The notes: generated by a model not told the origin, from the sequence alone. Counted from the stretch's first letter, positions 40,258 to 50,087 are shown. The stretch: DNA of 64,000 nt from Paraburkholderia kururiensis (GCF_034424375.1 NZ_CP139965.1:4402001-4466000); one strand, 5' to 3'. Made by a program: numbers and translations.

Positions 40258-41181
40258 TCAATCGCGTTTCTTCGCTCGCGGATGGGCCTGGTCGTAGACG
40301 CGCGCGAGATGCTGGAAATCGAGCGACGTATAGACCTGGGTGGCGGTGATGCTCGCGTGTCCCAGCAGTTCCTGGACCGCGCGCAGATCGCCGCTCGACT
40401 GGAGCACGTGCGTGGCGAACGAGTGGCGCAGCACGTGCGGATGCACGTTGGCCGGAATGCCCGCCGCGATGGCGGCGCGCTTCACGCGCTCGCGCACCAC
40501 GTTGGGCGACATTCGGTTGCCGCGTACCGAGAGGAACAGCGGCTGCGGGTCGGTCTTCACGAATTCGTGGCGCACGGCGAGCCAGGCGTTGAGCGCGTCG
40601 AGCGCCTTGCGGCCCACCGGCACCACACGTCGCCGATTGCCTTTGCCGAGCACTTCCACTTCGGCGGCGTCGAGCTTGAGCCAGCCGGCGGATTCGTAGC
40701 CGTCCGCCTTCGCGTAGTTCACGTCGAGACCGACCAGCTCCGCGAGCCGCAAGCCCGACGAGTAGAACAGCTCGAGCATAGCGTGGTCGCGCAGGCCTTC
40801 GGCCGTGCCGGGCGACGGCGCGTCCATGAGCGCGTTGGCGTCGTCGACGGAAAGCGCCTTCGGCAAGGTCTTCGCCCGCTTCGGCGCGCGCACCGTGGCG
40901 ACCGGATTGGCGGCCAGTTCCACATGGCCGGCGTACCAGCGGTAGAACGCGCGCCAGGCCGAAAGACGGTGCGCAATGGAGCGCGCCGAGAGGCCGCCTG
41001 CGTGCGCGCGGGCCACCGCGCCACGGATGTCCGTGGCTGTCAGGCTTTCCAGCGGCCGGCCGTTCGCGAGCTTCTTCAGTTCGTCGAGTTCGTGCGTATA
41101 GCCGCGCAACGTATGCGCCGACAGCCGCCGCTCGTGCTCGAGGCTCGACAGGTAGGCGGCGGTGGGGTCGGTGGCGTTCAC
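40258..41181 (-). CDS. xerC: Tyrosine recombinase XerC
   Basis: Chromosome dimer resolution at dif with XerD. 307 residues from GTG 41181 (VNATDPTAAYLSSLEHERRLS). N-terminal SAM-like domain, catalytic domain with Arg in YSSGLRLAELVGL, Lys in GKGNRRRVVP, HxxR in HPHVLRHSFATHVLQ, His in LGHASITAT and Tyr in QVYTSLD. All six catalytic residues are in place. A short insert, NYAKADGYESAGWLKLD, follows the first Arg box. It lies 29 bp after the DUF484 gene, the usual neighbour of xerC. Confidence 0.96.
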   Translation of the reverse strand: MNATDPTAAYLSSLEHERRLSAHTLRGYTHELDELKKLANGRPLESLTATDIRGAVARAHAGGLSARSIAHRLSAWRAFYRWYAGHVELAANPVATVRAPKRAKTLPKALSVDDANALMDAPSPGTAEGLRDHAMLELFYSSGLRLAELVGLDVNYAKADGYESAGWLKLDAAEVEVLGKGNRRRVVPVGRKALDALNAWLAVRHEFVKTDPQPLFLSVRGNRMSPNVVRERVKRAAIAAGIPANVHPHVLRHSFATHVLQSSGDLRAVQELLGHASITATQVYTSLDFQHLARVYDQAHPRAKKRD

Positions 41182-41210
41182 GTGGTTCGACGAGGCTGGA
41201 TCAAGCGGGC

Positions 41211-41987
41211 TCAGCGCGGCAGCAGGCGCGTGAGCGCGGCGCTCGCGAGGGCGCCGATCTGCGAGAGGAAGTCTGTCGCCATGCCTTCGTGGAAGCGGCG
41301 CGGATCGGGCGAGCCCATCACGAGCAAGCCGAACGCCGGCGCCGCGGCGTCGGCCTGCGGGTCGCGCAGCGCGAGGATGGCGATCGATTCGATGCCGGTG
41401 CCGGATGCAGCGGCGACGGTCCCGTCGTTGCCGGCGGCTTCCATGCGCGCCGGGCCGGCATCGGCCAGAGGTGAAGCGGTTACCGCAGCGGCGCCAGGCG
41501 CAGCCGCCGCCGACGCCAGCCACTGCGCCGCCTCGAAGCCGGTGTTCGCTCCGCAGTACGGCGCCGCGAGGCTGTTCGCGAAGATCCGCACTTCCTCGCC
41601 GGTGTGGCGGGCGAAATCGGCCTGCGCGTACTGCTCGGCCACGTCCCACACACGCAGCGCAGCGTGCGGCACGTCGAACACGTCGCGCAGGTTGTCGGCG
41701 ATGGTGCGCGGCAGCGCGTACGGGTCGCGCTCCGAGATCACGCGCGTGGTCCAGCGGTTGAACTTCGCGGCGATGCTGTCGTTCTCGTGGCCGTAGCGCA
41801 GCAGCTCGGCAAGACGTCGTTCGAGCAACTTGTTCTTGTCTCGCAGCATTTCCATCTGTCGCTCCTGCAGCGACACCGCAGCCTTGCCGTGCGGATTACC
41901 GAGCCGGATCGTGGCCAGCAGTTCGGCGTGCTCGGTAAAGAAATCGGGATTGGCGAGCAGATAGTCGGCGACTTCGCGATCGTTCAT
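41211..41987 (-). CDS. DUF484 family protein (GAF-like)
   Basis: 258 residues, function unknown. MNDREVADYLLANPDFFTEHAELLATIRLGNPHG is the typical DUF484 start, followed by a coiled-coil segment (VSLQERQMEMLRDKNKLLERRLAELLRYGHEND) and a GAF-like domain ending in GLLVMGSPDPRRFHEGMATDFLSQIG. An Ala/Gly-rich insertion of about 45 residues sits within the GAF-like part. Its place between dapF and xerC is widely conserved in proteobacteria. Confidence 0.9.
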   Translation of the reverse strand: MNDREVADYLLANPDFFTEHAELLATIRLGNPHGKAAVSLQERQMEMLRDKNKLLERRLAELLRYGHENDSIAAKFNRWTTRVISERDPYALPRTIADNLRDVFDVPHAALRVWDVAEQYAQADFARHTGEEVRIFANSLAAPYCGANTGFEAAQWLASAAAAPGAAAVTASPLADAGPARMEAAGNDGTVAAASGTGIESIAILALRDPQADAAAPAFGLLVMGSPDPRRFHEGMATDFLSQIGALASAALTRLLPR

Positions 41988-42101
41988 GGTCTGGGCTTGG
42001 GAGAGGCGCGGCGGGCCGCGCGTCGGTCAATCGGTTGGAGCGGATGAGTCGGCTGGTTCGGCTGTCGTCAGGCTGCGGCACGCTTTTGCTTGTGTGGCAG
42101 C

Positions 42102-42977
42102 TTATTCGGGCAGCGTGTCCAGGTCCAGTTCGCCTTCGAAAACGGTCGTGGCCGGGCCGGCCATGAAGAGCGGCGCGGCTTCGTCGTGCGCGCCGTCCCA
42201 CGAAATTGTCAGCACGCCGCCGTGCGTGTGCACCGTCACCGGCGTGTCGAGCAGCCCGCGCCGGATGCCCGCCGCCACCGCGGCGCACGCGCCCGTGCCG
42301 CACGCAAGCGTTTCGCCCGCGCCGCGCTCGTAGACGCGCAGGCGAATCTCGTGGCGCGACACGATCTGCATGAACCCGGCGTTCACCTTCTGCGCGAAGC
42401 GCGGGTGCCACTCGATCACGGGGCCGTCTTCGCCAACGGGGAACGCTTCGACGTCGTCCACCACCTGTACGGCATGCGGATTGCCCATCGATACGGCCGA
42501 GACCCACCGCACCGTACCGTTCACGTCGAGCGGCCAGAGCGTGTCGTTGCCTTCGCGGCGGCCTTCCAGCCCCTTCGTGTCGAACGGCAGCCGGGCGGGC
42601 TCGAACACGGGCGTGCTCATGTCTACGACGACCTCGCCGTTCTCCTGCACCGTGAGTGCAATCACGCCGTTCTGCACCTGGACGCGGATGCTCGTCGCGT
42701 CGGTGAGCTTGCGTTCGCGCACGAAACGCACGAAGCAGCGCGCGCCGTTGCCGCAATGCTCGACCTCGCCGCCGTCGCAATTGAAGATGCGGTATCTGAA
42801 ATCGACGCCTTCGATCGTGGGCTTTTCCACCAGCAGCAGCTGGTCGGCGCCCACGCCGAAATGCCGGTCGGCGAGCGCGCGCACGCGCGCAGGGCTCAGC
42901 GAGAGCGGCTGCGTGTAGCCGTCCAGCACGACGAAGTCGTTGCCCGCGCCGTGCATTTTGGTGAATTTCAGTTTCAT
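42102..42977 (-). CDS. dapF: Diaminopimelate epimerase
   Basis: Converts LL- to meso-diaminopimelate for lysine and peptidoglycan. 291 residues. [20 protein letters not shown] is the family start. The two catalytic cysteines are in [21 protein letters not shown] and [16 protein letters not shown], and SMGNPHAV completes the substrate site. Complete; 53 bp after lpxL and 114 bp before DUF484, all on the - strand. Confidence 0.97.
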   Translation of the reverse strand: MKLKFTKMHGAGNDFVVLDGYTQPLSLSPARVRALADRHFGVGADQLLLVEKPTIEGVDFRYRIFNCDGGEVEHCGNGARCFVRFVRERKLTDATSIRVQVQNGVIALTVQENGEVVVDMSTPVFEPARLPFDTKGLEGRREGNDTLWPLDVNGTVRWVSAVSMGNPHAVQVVDDVEAFPVGEDGPVIEWHPRFAQKVNAGFMQIVSRHEIRLRVYERGAGETLACGTGACAAVAAGIRRGLLDTPVTVHTHGGVLTISWDGAHDEAAPLFMAGPATTVFEGELDLDTLPE

Positions 42978-43030
42978 CCCGCTATTGTAAGCGACGCGCC
43001 GAGCCCGCTTATGCCTTTGCCGACGTCGGC

Positions 43031-43915
43031 TCAATACACGCTGGGCTCGCCGGGCGGCCGCGTCTTGAAGCGCTTGTGAACCCAGTAGTACTGCTCGGGA
43101 ATGCGCGGAATCTGCTCTTCGAGAAACGCGTTCATGCGGCGCGCGTCCGCGTCGTCGTCGCCGGTGGGGTAGTTGTCCCACGGCTTGAATATCTTGAGCT
43201 TGTAGCCCTTGTAGTGGGGCAGCACTTCGCCGATGAACGGCACCACCTGCGCGCGTCCCACCTTGGCAAGGCGGCCGACTGCCGTAAGCGTGCAGGTGGG
43301 CACGCCGAAGAACGGCACGAACGTCGAGTTGCGCGCGCCGTAGTCCATGTCGGCGCCGAGCATCACGGGTTTGCGCTCGCGCAGCCAGCGCAGCACGATG
43401 CGCGCACTGTCGGCGCGGCTCGCCATGTCGGCGTCGAAGCGCGCGCGCGCCGCCTTCGCCACCTCTTCGAGCAGCGGGTTCGACATCGGCTGATAGAGCG
43501 AGCCGCAGCGCCGGTGCAGCGAATAGTTGAGGAAGATGGAGCCCGCTTCGATACCGACGAAGTGGAGGCCGAGAAAGAGCGTGGGCGGCAGGTCCGGGTC
43601 GCTCAGGTCCACTTCGCTTTCCACCTGGATAAGCTTTTCGAGCTTCTTCGCCGAACCGAACCACTGGACGCTGCGCTCCAGATAGCTGCGGATGGCATGC
43701 CGAAAATGCTTGCCGGCCACTTCCTCGCGACGTTCGTCGCTCCAGTCCGGAAAACAGAGCTTGAGGTTGATGTGGACGATGCGCTTGCGGCGGCTGGGAA
43801 TCTGGTAGAGCAGCCAGCCGAGGCCGTCGCCCAGGCGCGCGACGAAACCGTACGGCAGGATCGCGAACAGCTTGAGGAGGGCGATGCCGAAATGGGTGCC
43901 GAGGCGGCCTAGCAT
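43031..43915 (-). CDS. lpxL: Lipid A acyltransferase (LpxL/HtrB type)
   Basis: Inner-membrane late acyltransferase of lipid A synthesis. 294 residues from ATG 43915 ([23 protein letters not shown]). One N-terminal membrane helix; the catalytic HX4E motif is in [16 protein letters not shown], and [20 protein letters not shown] carries the second conserved block. Which secondary acyl position it serves cannot be told. An ATG 12 codons upstream exists but adds only basic residues. Confidence 0.9.
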   Translation of the reverse strand: MLGRLGTHFGIALLKLFAILPYGFVARLGDGLGWLLYQIPSRRKRIVHINLKLCFPDWSDERREEVAGKHFRHAIRSYLERSVQWFGSAKKLEKLIQVESEVDLSDPDLPPTLFLGLHFVGIEAGSIFLNYSLHRRCGSLYQPMSNPLLEEVAKAARARFDADMASRADSARIVLRWLRERKPVMLGADMDYGARNSTFVPFFGVPTCTLTAVGRLAKVGRAQVVPFIGEVLPHYKGYKLKIFKPWDNYPTGDDDADARRMNAFLEEQIPRIPEQYYWVHKRFKTRPPGEPSVY

Positions 43916-44020
43916 GCGCGGGCTCCGGGCCGCGCCTCGAACCCGGCGCACTTCAGAAAGACAGGGAAAAGGTCGTAATACAGCACGCGTGGTTACTCAG
44001 CGACAAATCAAGGAAGCCGC

Positions 44021-44186
44021 TATAATACGGGCTTCGCCGAGTTAATAGACAACTTGCGGGGCGAAACAGGCACGCGCGACAAACGCCGGCCTGGCAGCAA
44101 ATCCGCTAAAGCGTCGCCGCTTCAGACTCCCGAAGCTGGCTACGTGAAGATCAACCGTAACCAAGGAATTACAAGGAGTCTGCAAC
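44021..44186 (+). promoter_or_regulatory. metK promoter and candidate SAM-II-like riboswitch leader
   Basis: TATAAT at 44021-44026 would start transcription near 44033. P1 is TTCGCC (44033-44038) with GGCGAA (44060-44065). Its 21-nt loop starts GAGTT and ends CTTGCGG. An extra hairpin, CAGGC with GCCTG (44067-44071 and 44089-44093), is followed by the core GCAAATCCGCTAAAGCG (44097-44113). Pseudoknot pairs: GCGG (44056-44059) with CCGC (44103-44106), and GAC (44048-44050) with GTC (44113-44115). Expression platform: CAGACTCC (44123-44130) is perfectly complementary to GGAGTCTG (44175-44182), which contains the Shine-Dalgarno. CTAAAGCG (44106-44113) can instead pair, with one mismatch, with CGCTTCAG (44118-44125) and break that lock. 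Same layout as the metX leader. Folded by eye. Confidence 0.6.
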
Positions 44187-45374
44187 GTGTCAAACGACTT
44201 CCTCTTTACGTCTGAATCCGTTTCCGAAGGCCATCCGGACAAGGTCGCAGACCAGATCTCGGACGCCATTCTCGACGCCATCCTGACGCAGGACAAGTAT
44301 TCGCGGGTCGCCGCCGAGACGCTGTGCAACACGGGTCTCGTCGTGCTCGCCGGTGAAATCACCACGACCGCGAACGTCGATTACATCCAGATTGCGCGCG
44401 ACACCATCAAGCGCATCGGCTACGACAACACCGACTACGGCATCGACTACCGCGGCTGCGCGGTGCTTGTCGCCTACGACAAGCAGTCGCCGGACATCGC
44501 CCAGGGCGTGGACCGCGCGCACGACAACAACCTCGACCAGGGCGCCGGCGACCAGGGCCTGATGTTCGGCTACGCGTGCGATGAAACGCCCGAACTGATG
44601 CCGCTGCCCATCCACCTGTCGCACCGCCTCGTTGAGCGCCAGGCAAACCTGCGCCGCGACGGCCGCCTGCCCTGGCTGCGTCCGGACGCGAAGTCGCAGG
44701 TCACCATTCGCTACGTCGACAACAAGCCGTATTCCATCGACACCGTCGTGCTCTCCACGCAGCATGCGCCGGACATCGAACTGTCCACGCTGCGCGAAGC
44801 GGTGATCGAAGAGGTCATCAAGCCCACGCTGCCGGCCGACCTCATCAAGGGCGACATCAAGTTCCTCGTGAATCCGACCGGCCGCTTCGTGATTGGCGGC
44901 CCGCAAGGCGACTGCGGTCTGACGGGCCGCAAGATCATCGTCGATACGTACGGCGGCGCGGCACCGCACGGCGGCGGCGCGTTCTCGGGCAAAGACCCGT
45001 CGAAGGTGGACCGTTCGGCCGCTTACGCGGGCCGCTACGTGGCGAAGAACATCGTTGCCGCAGGCCTTGCGTCGCGCTGCCTGATCCAGGTGTCGTACGC
45101 GATTGGCGTGGCGCAGCCCACTTCGGTCATGGTGAACACGTTCGGCACGGGTCGCGTGTCGGATGCAACCATCACGCAACTCGTGCGCGAGCATTTCGAC
45201 CTGCGTCCGAAGGGCATCATCCAGATGCTCGACCTGCTGCGCCCCGTCTACGAGAAGACGGCCGCGTATGGTCACTTCGGTCGCGAAGAGCCGGAGTTCT
45301 CGTGGGAAGCAACGGACAAGGCGCTGGCGCTCGCCGAAGCAGCGGGCACGGAGCCGGCTGTCGCGATCGCTTAA
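44187..45374 (+). CDS. metK: S-adenosylmethionine synthetase
   Basis: Makes SAM from methionine and ATP in the cytosol. 395 residues from GTG 44187, with AAGGAG 8 nt upstream. Signatures: [24 protein letters not shown] (ATP and metal), [16 protein letters not shown] (flexible loop region), [21 protein letters not shown] and [19 protein letters not shown]. Complete and highly conserved. A GTG start behind a sequestered Shine-Dalgarno is consistent with tight translational control. Confidence 0.98.
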   Translation: MSNDFLFTSESVSEGHPDKVADQISDAILDAILTQDKYSRVAAETLCNTGLVVLAGEITTTANVDYIQIARDTIKRIGYDNTDYGIDYRGCAVLVAYDKQSPDIAQGVDRAHDNNLDQGAGDQGLMFGYACDETPELMPLPIHLSHRLVERQANLRRDGRLPWLRPDAKSQVTIRYVDNKPYSIDTVVLSTQHAPDIELSTLREAVIEEVIKPTLPADLIKGDIKFLVNPTGRFVIGGPQGDCGLTGRKIIVDTYGGAAPHGGGAFSGKDPSKVDRSAAYAGRYVAKNIVAAGLASRCLIQVSYAIGVAQPTSVMVNTFGTGRVSDATITQLVREHFDLRPKGIIQMLDLLRPVYEKTAAYGHFGREEPEFSWEATDKALALAEAAGTEPAVAIA

Positions 45375-45425
45375 GGGGTTTAGTTTGCGCGGCGAAAGCC
45401 GCGTAGCGCATGGAACAGTGAAGAG

Positions 45426-45457
45426 CCCCGTCCGGCGTCGAGCCGGGCGGGGTTTTT
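45426..45457 (+). terminator. Terminator of metK
   Basis: CCCCGTCCGGC (45426-45436) pairs with GCCGGGCGGGG (45442-45452), with one G-U pair and a 5-nt loop, followed by TTTTT. It lies 52 bp after the stop codon. Confidence 0.92.
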
Positions 45458-45532
45458 CTTTGGGCCCTGATCTTGCGGAGCGGGTTTTAACGGCTTCGTT
45501 TCTTCGCAGTGCGATAGCAGGCCGCAGTTCCG

Positions 45533-45910
45533 CTATCGCGCTGCGAACGCGAACCAGCCGTTGCTTGCGGCGGCCATGCGACGCGGGCGACGGCTGTAGC
45601 TGCCGCTCGCCGCGTGTTGCGATGACGTGTGCGACGGACGCGGTGCGCTCAGCGAGCGCAGCGGCGTGTCGGGCCGATAGAGCAGCGTGCGCAGCGAGAA
45701 GTGCCGGGCGCCGGTGCGTACACGTAGCACGGAAAAGAACGAATTGAACCAGGCGCGCATGCTGTCCACGGGACGTGCTTCGCGCAGTTGCCCCGCCAGC
45801 GCGCGAGTGCGCGCGGAGTGGTGCCGCAGGGCGCGCATCACGTGACGGCGGGCGGGACGAGCGGCCTTCAGGGCCGCACGTTTGATGCGAGTGCTTAAGA
45901 AGGTATGCAT
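45533..45910 (-). CDS. Hypothetical basic protein
   Basis: A 125-residue open frame starting MHTFLSTRIKRAALKAARPARR. It is strongly basic, with a short amphipathic or hydrophobic patch (MRAWFNSFFSVLRVRTG, about 51-67) and a Ser/Arg-rich C-terminus. I recognise no family. Support is limited to its size and to sitting alone in a space between metK and phyH; there is no strong ribosome binding site. It may be a chance frame. Confidence 0.35.
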   Translation of the reverse strand: MHTFLSTRIKRAALKAARPARRHVMRALRHHSARTRALAGQLREARPVDSMRAWFNSFFSVLRVRTGARHFSLRTLLYRPDTPLRSLSAPRPSHTSSQHAASGSYSRRPRRMAAASNGWFAFAAR

Positions 45911-46430
45911 GGCTTCAGCAGAATCGGACTTCAAAGTGCGCATCGCACGGTGCCGCGAATCGAGCAGCAAGCATGCCAATGAAAGCGGCGGTGGCGGCGC
46001 TGCGCGACTCGAATAAACGGGGGAGGGTTCGGCGACGTGGGGCGCAAAGCGCGTACGGAGCGCCGGCGGTCCGTGTGACGCGGCGCGGGCGAGTGAACGG
46101 TACGGCGGGAACGACTGACATGCGCGCAGGCTACACGCGAATCATGACCGTCGAAAGTCGGTGTTATCCCGGCGTGGGCCGCACATCGCCTCGCGCGTGT
46201 GCGCGTTTTCGACGCAGACGATCGCGCCCTTTGCGGCCTGTCGGTGCGCGGGCCGCCCTGGCGCTGTGCGGGGCTCCGCGTGCCGGTGGCTTGCGTCGGC
46301 GGGGCCGCGGTCGGGCCCTTTGCGTACGTTTTACAATCGCGACATGACTGCTTGTCTGCGGGGCGCCCGGCCGTTGCCGTAACCCGCATGCAAACAATCG
46401 AACCCAATAAACCGAAACAGCGGAAGTCTC
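45911..46430. other. Gene-free region before the PhyH gene
   Basis: 520 bp with high GC content. Short overlapping frames on both strands look like chance. TACAAT at 46332-46337 may be the -10 of the downstream gene, without a clear -35. Nothing else recognised. Confidence 0.4.
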
Positions 46431-47192
46431 ATGTCAGCCCATTCGAAGAAGGAACAGGTGCAAATGCTGCGCGAGCGCGGCTTCGTCGTGGTTCCGGGTC
46501 TGGTTTCGCCTGAACGTTGCGCGGAACTGAAGAGCATTGCGGAACAGCAGTTGATCGAAGCGGCCGCGCCGCTCGAATACGAGGCGGACCTGCGCTATCC
46601 CGGCGCGCCGGACTCGCGCGAATCGCCTGGCGGCCATACGGTGCGGCGTCTGCTCGACGCGTACGGACGTCATCCGCGTTTTGCGCAGTGGGCCACGGCG
46701 CCCGAAATCCGCGGCTGGATGGAGCTTTACTTCGGCGAAGAGCCGGTGCTGTCCCGCGCGCATCACAACTGCATGATGACGAAGCACCCAGCGTACGGCA
46801 GCCTGACTGGCTGGCATCGCGACGTGCGCTACTGGTCGTTCGAGCGCGACGATCTGGTGTCGGTGTGGCTCGCGCTCGGGCAGGAGACCGTGGATAACGG
46901 TGGACTCTGGTTCGTGCCCGGCTCGCACAGCGCGACGTTCACGTCCGATCGTTTCGACGACGCGAAATTCTTCCGCTCGGATCTGCCCGAGAACCAGGCG
47001 TTGATCCAGACTGCGATCTCGCCGGCGCTCTCGGCCGGCGACGTCGTGTTCTTCCACTGCAACACGCTGCATTCGGCGGGCAAGAATCTCACGGACCGCG
47101 TGAAGTTTTCGCTCGTCTTCACCTATCACGGCGCGAGCAACGTGCCGTTGCCGGGCACACGTTCGGCGTCGAAGCCTGAAGTGCCGTTTTGA
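46431..47192 (+). CDS. Phytanoyl-CoA dioxygenase (PhyH) family protein
   Basis: Fe(II)/2-oxoglutarate-dependent oxygenase, 253 residues. RERGFVVVPGLVSPERCAELKSIAEQQL is the family start. The iron ligands are His and Asp in GWHRDVRYW and the distal His in FFHCNTLHSAGKN, with the 2-oxoglutarate-binding Arg shortly after in TDRVKFSL. GGLWFVPGSH is a typical jelly-roll strand. Substrate unknown; single gene with no pathway neighbours. Confidence 0.88.
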   Translation: MSAHSKKEQVQMLRERGFVVVPGLVSPERCAELKSIAEQQLIEAAAPLEYEADLRYPGAPDSRESPGGHTVRRLLDAYGRHPRFAQWATAPEIRGWMELYFGEEPVLSRAHHNCMMTKHPAYGSLTGWHRDVRYWSFERDDLVSVWLALGQETVDNGGLWFVPGSHSATFTSDRFDDAKFFRSDLPENQALIQTAISPALSAGDVVFFHCNTLHSAGKNLTDRVKFSLVFTYHGASNVPLPGTRSASKPEVPF

Positions 47193-47327
47193 TTTTTCGT
47201 GCCGCTTTTCGCTGTGAAATGTGGTGCGCCGCGCGTCGCTCCTCGCGAGGCCGCACCGGCAGACACGCGCCGCGCAAAGACCTCCGCGCGGCGCTTCCCC
47301 AGGCGCTTGCCGGTAGCGCCTGTCTGC

Positions 47328-47534
47328 CTAGCGCTTCCTGCCCGACGAAGCCAGGCCCGTCAGCCCGGCCAGTAACGCCACGGCGCCGCCTGCAATCAGA
47401 AAGATGGTCTTGTTGGTGGGTGCGCCCGTGAAGAGGCGCGACATGTCGTTGCTGAACGAGTGAAACGACTGTCCGCCGAAATACAGCAGCACGACGCCGC
47501 CGACGATCAACGCGATCGAAATCGCTTTTGCCAT
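47328..47534 (-). CDS. Small DUF3185-like membrane protein
   Basis: 68 residues, start MAKAISIALIVGGVVLLYFGGQSFHSFSND. Two membrane helices (about 4-22 and 43-62) flank a short loop with MSRLFTGAPTNKTIF, the pattern of the DUF3185 family of unknown function, and the end is basic (SSGRKR). Divergent from the aldo/keto reductase gene. Confidence 0.8.
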   Translation of the reverse strand: MAKAISIALIVGGVVLLYFGGQSFHSFSNDMSRLFTGAPTNKTIFLIAGGAVALLAGLTGLASSGRKR

Positions 47535-47698
47535 GGGGATACCTCGATGGTGAATGCGGGGTGATTGCGTCGCCGCAGTGTAGGGGAGGCGCGTGACGGC
47601 GTCCACGGCCGTCCCGCTATGTGGGCGTCTGCACGTCGCCTGGCGATTGGCTAACATAGCTGTCCGCGTTTTTTCCCCGTCTTTCAAGGACTCTTGCA

Positions 47699-48742
47699 AT
47701 GGCCTACGAAGCAGCTTCAGAACGCTATTCGGACATGCAGTACCGCGTATGCGGCAAGTCGGGACTCAAACTGCCGGCACTCTCGCTCGGCCTGTGGCAC
47801 AACTTCGGCGACACCACGCCCATTTCGACGCAGCGCGACATCCTGCGCACCGCGTTCGATCTCGGCATCACGCACTTCGATCTGGCGAATAACTACGGCC
47901 CGCCGTACGGCAGCGCGGAAACCAATTTCGGCCGCATCTTCAAGGACGACTTCCGGCCCTATCGCGACGAGTTGCTGATCTCGTCGAAGGCCGGCTGGGA
48001 CATGTGGCCCGGTCCGTACGGCCAGGGCGGCGGCTCGCGCAAGTACGTGCTGGCGAGCCTCGATCAGAGCCTCGCGCGCATGGGACTCGATTACGTCGAC
48101 ATCTTCTATTCGCACCGCTTCGACGCGGATACGCCGCTCGAGGAAACCGCCGGCGCACTCGCGTCCGCGGTGCAGCAGGGCAAGGCGCTGTACGTGGGCA
48201 TTTCGTCGTACTCGGCGGCGAAAACGCGCGAGATGGCGAAGCTGCTGGCCGAATACAAGGTGCCGCTGCTGATCCATCAACCGGCCTACAACCTGCTGAA
48301 CCGTTGGATCGAGCACGAACTGCTCGATACGCTCGACACGCTCGGCGTGGGCAGCATCGCGTTCACGCCGCTCGCTCAGGGGCTGCTCACCAACAAGTAT
48401 CTGCACGGCGTGCCGCAGGACGCCCGCGTGAACCGTCCGGGCGGCGGCTCGCTGCAGCAGAGCCATCTGAACGAGACGAACCTCGAACACGTGCGCAAGC
48501 TCAACGACATCGCACAACGCCGCGGCCAGAGCCTCGCGCAGATGGCGATTGCGTGGACGCTGCGCGGCGGCCGCGTGACGTCGGCGCTGATCGGTGCAAG
48601 CCGTGCCGAGCAGGTGCGTGAGAACGTTGCCGCGTTGAAGAACATTGAGTTCTCGAAGGAAGAACTCGCGGAGATCGACCGTTACGCGGTGGAAGGCGGC
48701 GTGAACCTGTGGGAGAAGCCGTCAACCGATCAGCACGTCTGA
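47699..48742 (+). CDS. Aldo/keto reductase, YghZ type (L-glyceraldehyde 3-phosphate reductase)
   Basis: NADPH-dependent reductase, 347 residues, the YghZ length. Catalytic tetrad regions: Asp in FDLANNYGPPYGSAE with the Tyr, Lys in LLISSKAGWDMWPGPYG, and His in DIFYSHRFDADTPLEE. GGGSRKYVLASLDQSLARMGLDYVDIFYSHR and the NADP-binding TSALIGASRAEQVREN near the C-terminus are characteristic. YghZ proteins detoxify L-glyceraldehyde 3-phosphate and methylglyoxal. Single gene with its own terminator. Confidence 0.93.
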   Translation: MAYEAASERYSDMQYRVCGKSGLKLPALSLGLWHNFGDTTPISTQRDILRTAFDLGITHFDLANNYGPPYGSAETNFGRIFKDDFRPYRDELLISSKAGWDMWPGPYGQGGGSRKYVLASLDQSLARMGLDYVDIFYSHRFDADTPLEETAGALASAVQQGKALYVGISSYSAAKTREMAKLLAEYKVPLLIHQPAYNLLNRWIEHELLDTLDTLGVGSIAFTPLAQGLLTNKYLHGVPQDARVNRPGGGSLQQSHLNETNLEHVRKLNDIAQRRGQSLAQMAIAWTLRGGRVTSALIGASRAEQVRENVAALKNIEFSKEELAEIDRYAVEGGVNLWEKPSTDQHV

Positions 48743-48807
48743 CGGAATCGATGCATCGTACGCGGCCGCGCATGCCGTGCCGGTTCGATGCGTCCGCACC
48801 GCACACG

Positions 48808-48830
48808 AAGCCGCCGCAAGGCGGCTTTTT
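48808..48830 (+). terminator. Terminator of the aldo/keto reductase gene
   Basis: AAGCCGCC (48808-48815) pairs perfectly with GGCGGCTT (48820-48827) around GCAA, followed by TTT. It lies 65 bp after the stop. Confidence 0.9.
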
Positions 48831-48989
48831 CATTGGCCCCGGGGTGTGAGCGCGCAATGCGCCGCGACGGCCCACGAGCAGGTTCTTTCACACCGATGCT
48901 TGCCCTCTCGCTTACCGCCCGTTACCGCGTCTTCTCGCTGTCATAAGCCGCTGCTAAGTTCGCCCGCAGCCGACAACCGAGGAGAAACG

Positions 48990-50087
48990 ATGGACCTCCG
49001 TGCCGCCGCATCGGCGACGGGCCGCGAGCGGCCGCCTGCCCCACGCGCCGCGATCGACGTACGCGCGAATGCTGCACTCGCCACGTTGGCGATGCTCGCA
49101 GCGGGCGTGCAACTGATTGCACTGCCATGCGCGCTGTGCGCCTGGGGACCGGCCGCGCTGATCGCCGTCGTGCCCGCGATGGTGCCCATCGTCCTCTTGA
49201 CGCCGATGCACTGGGGCCTCGTTCACGAAGGCATCCACGGGCAGTTGATGCCAGGGCGTCGGCTCAACGAATGGCTGGCACGCGCGCTCTGCATTGCGCT
49301 TGCGCTGCCCTTCGACACCGTTCGCTTCGGTCACCTGATGCATCACCGCTTCACGCGCGAGCCCTACGACCGTCCCGACGTGCACGAAACGGGCGCACCA
49401 CGCTGGCGCACCTGGCTCATGTATTACGTGCGCCTGTTCGGCGGCCTCTACGTGGGAGAACTCGTGGTGCCGCTGCTGGCGTTCCTGCCGCGCAGGCTTT
49501 CGCGGACGGTTGTGCTGAGCGCGGTAGGCGAGGAAGGACCGGTCGGCCCCGAGGTGCAACGGCTCTTCGGCAATTTCGCTGCCGACCCGGTGCGGCGTTA
49601 TCGCACGCGGCGCGACTGGCTGCTGTCGGTGGCGGTCTACGGTGCGTCTCTCTATATGTATGGCGCGTGGTGGCCCGTTCTTGCTGCGACGATGTATCTG
49701 CGCGGCCTGTGGCTTTCGCTCGCCGACAACCTGCCGCACTACGGCGTGGGGCTGGGCGAGCCGGGACGTGCCCGCAATTTCCGCGTGCCCCGCGGTTGGC
49801 CGTTGCTGCTGATGAACCATCACCTGCATCAGTGGCATCACCGCTATCCGACGTTGCCGTGGACGGCGCTGCCCGCCGTGGCGCGCGCACAGTCAGGCGA
49901 CGTGGACAGGCAAAACGAGAGGGGCGTTACGGAGAAAGCCTTGGAGAGCGCCGGCGCTCATCACGCCGACATCCCTTATTTCCGGGCCGCGCTGCGCCAG
50001 CTACGTGGCCCGCGCGGCGTACACGTGCAGTTAGGCGTCGGCGCGCACGTGACCGATGCCGGGTCATCGCGGCCACGAGAGCAATAA
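48990..50087 (+). CDS. Membrane fatty acid desaturase-like protein
   Basis: 365 residues from ATG 48990, with GAGGAG 5 nt upstream. Membrane di-iron desaturase fold with the three His boxes: HEGIHGQ (about 75-81), HLMHHRF (about 112-118) and NHHLHQWHHRYP (about 278-289), and about four membrane helices. The last 70 residues are hydrophilic and variable. Substrate is unknown; fatty acid, carotenoid or aldehyde-type desaturases all share these boxes. Confidence 0.85.
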   Translation: MDLRAAASATGRERPPAPRAAIDVRANAALATLAMLAAGVQLIALPCALCAWGPAALIAVVPAMVPIVLLTPMHWGLVHEGIHGQLMPGRRLNEWLARALCIALALPFDTVRFGHLMHHRFTREPYDRPDVHETGAPRWRTWLMYYVRLFGGLYVGELVVPLLAFLPRRLSRTVVLSAVGEEGPVGPEVQRLFGNFAADPVRRYRTRRDWLLSVAVYGASLYMYGAWWPVLAATMYLRGLWLSLADNLPHYGVGLGEPGRARNFRVPRGWPLLLMNHHLHQWHHRYPTLPWTALPAVARAQSGDVDRQNERGVTEKALESAGAHHADIPYFRAALRQLRGPRGVHVQLGVGAHVTDAGSSRPREQ

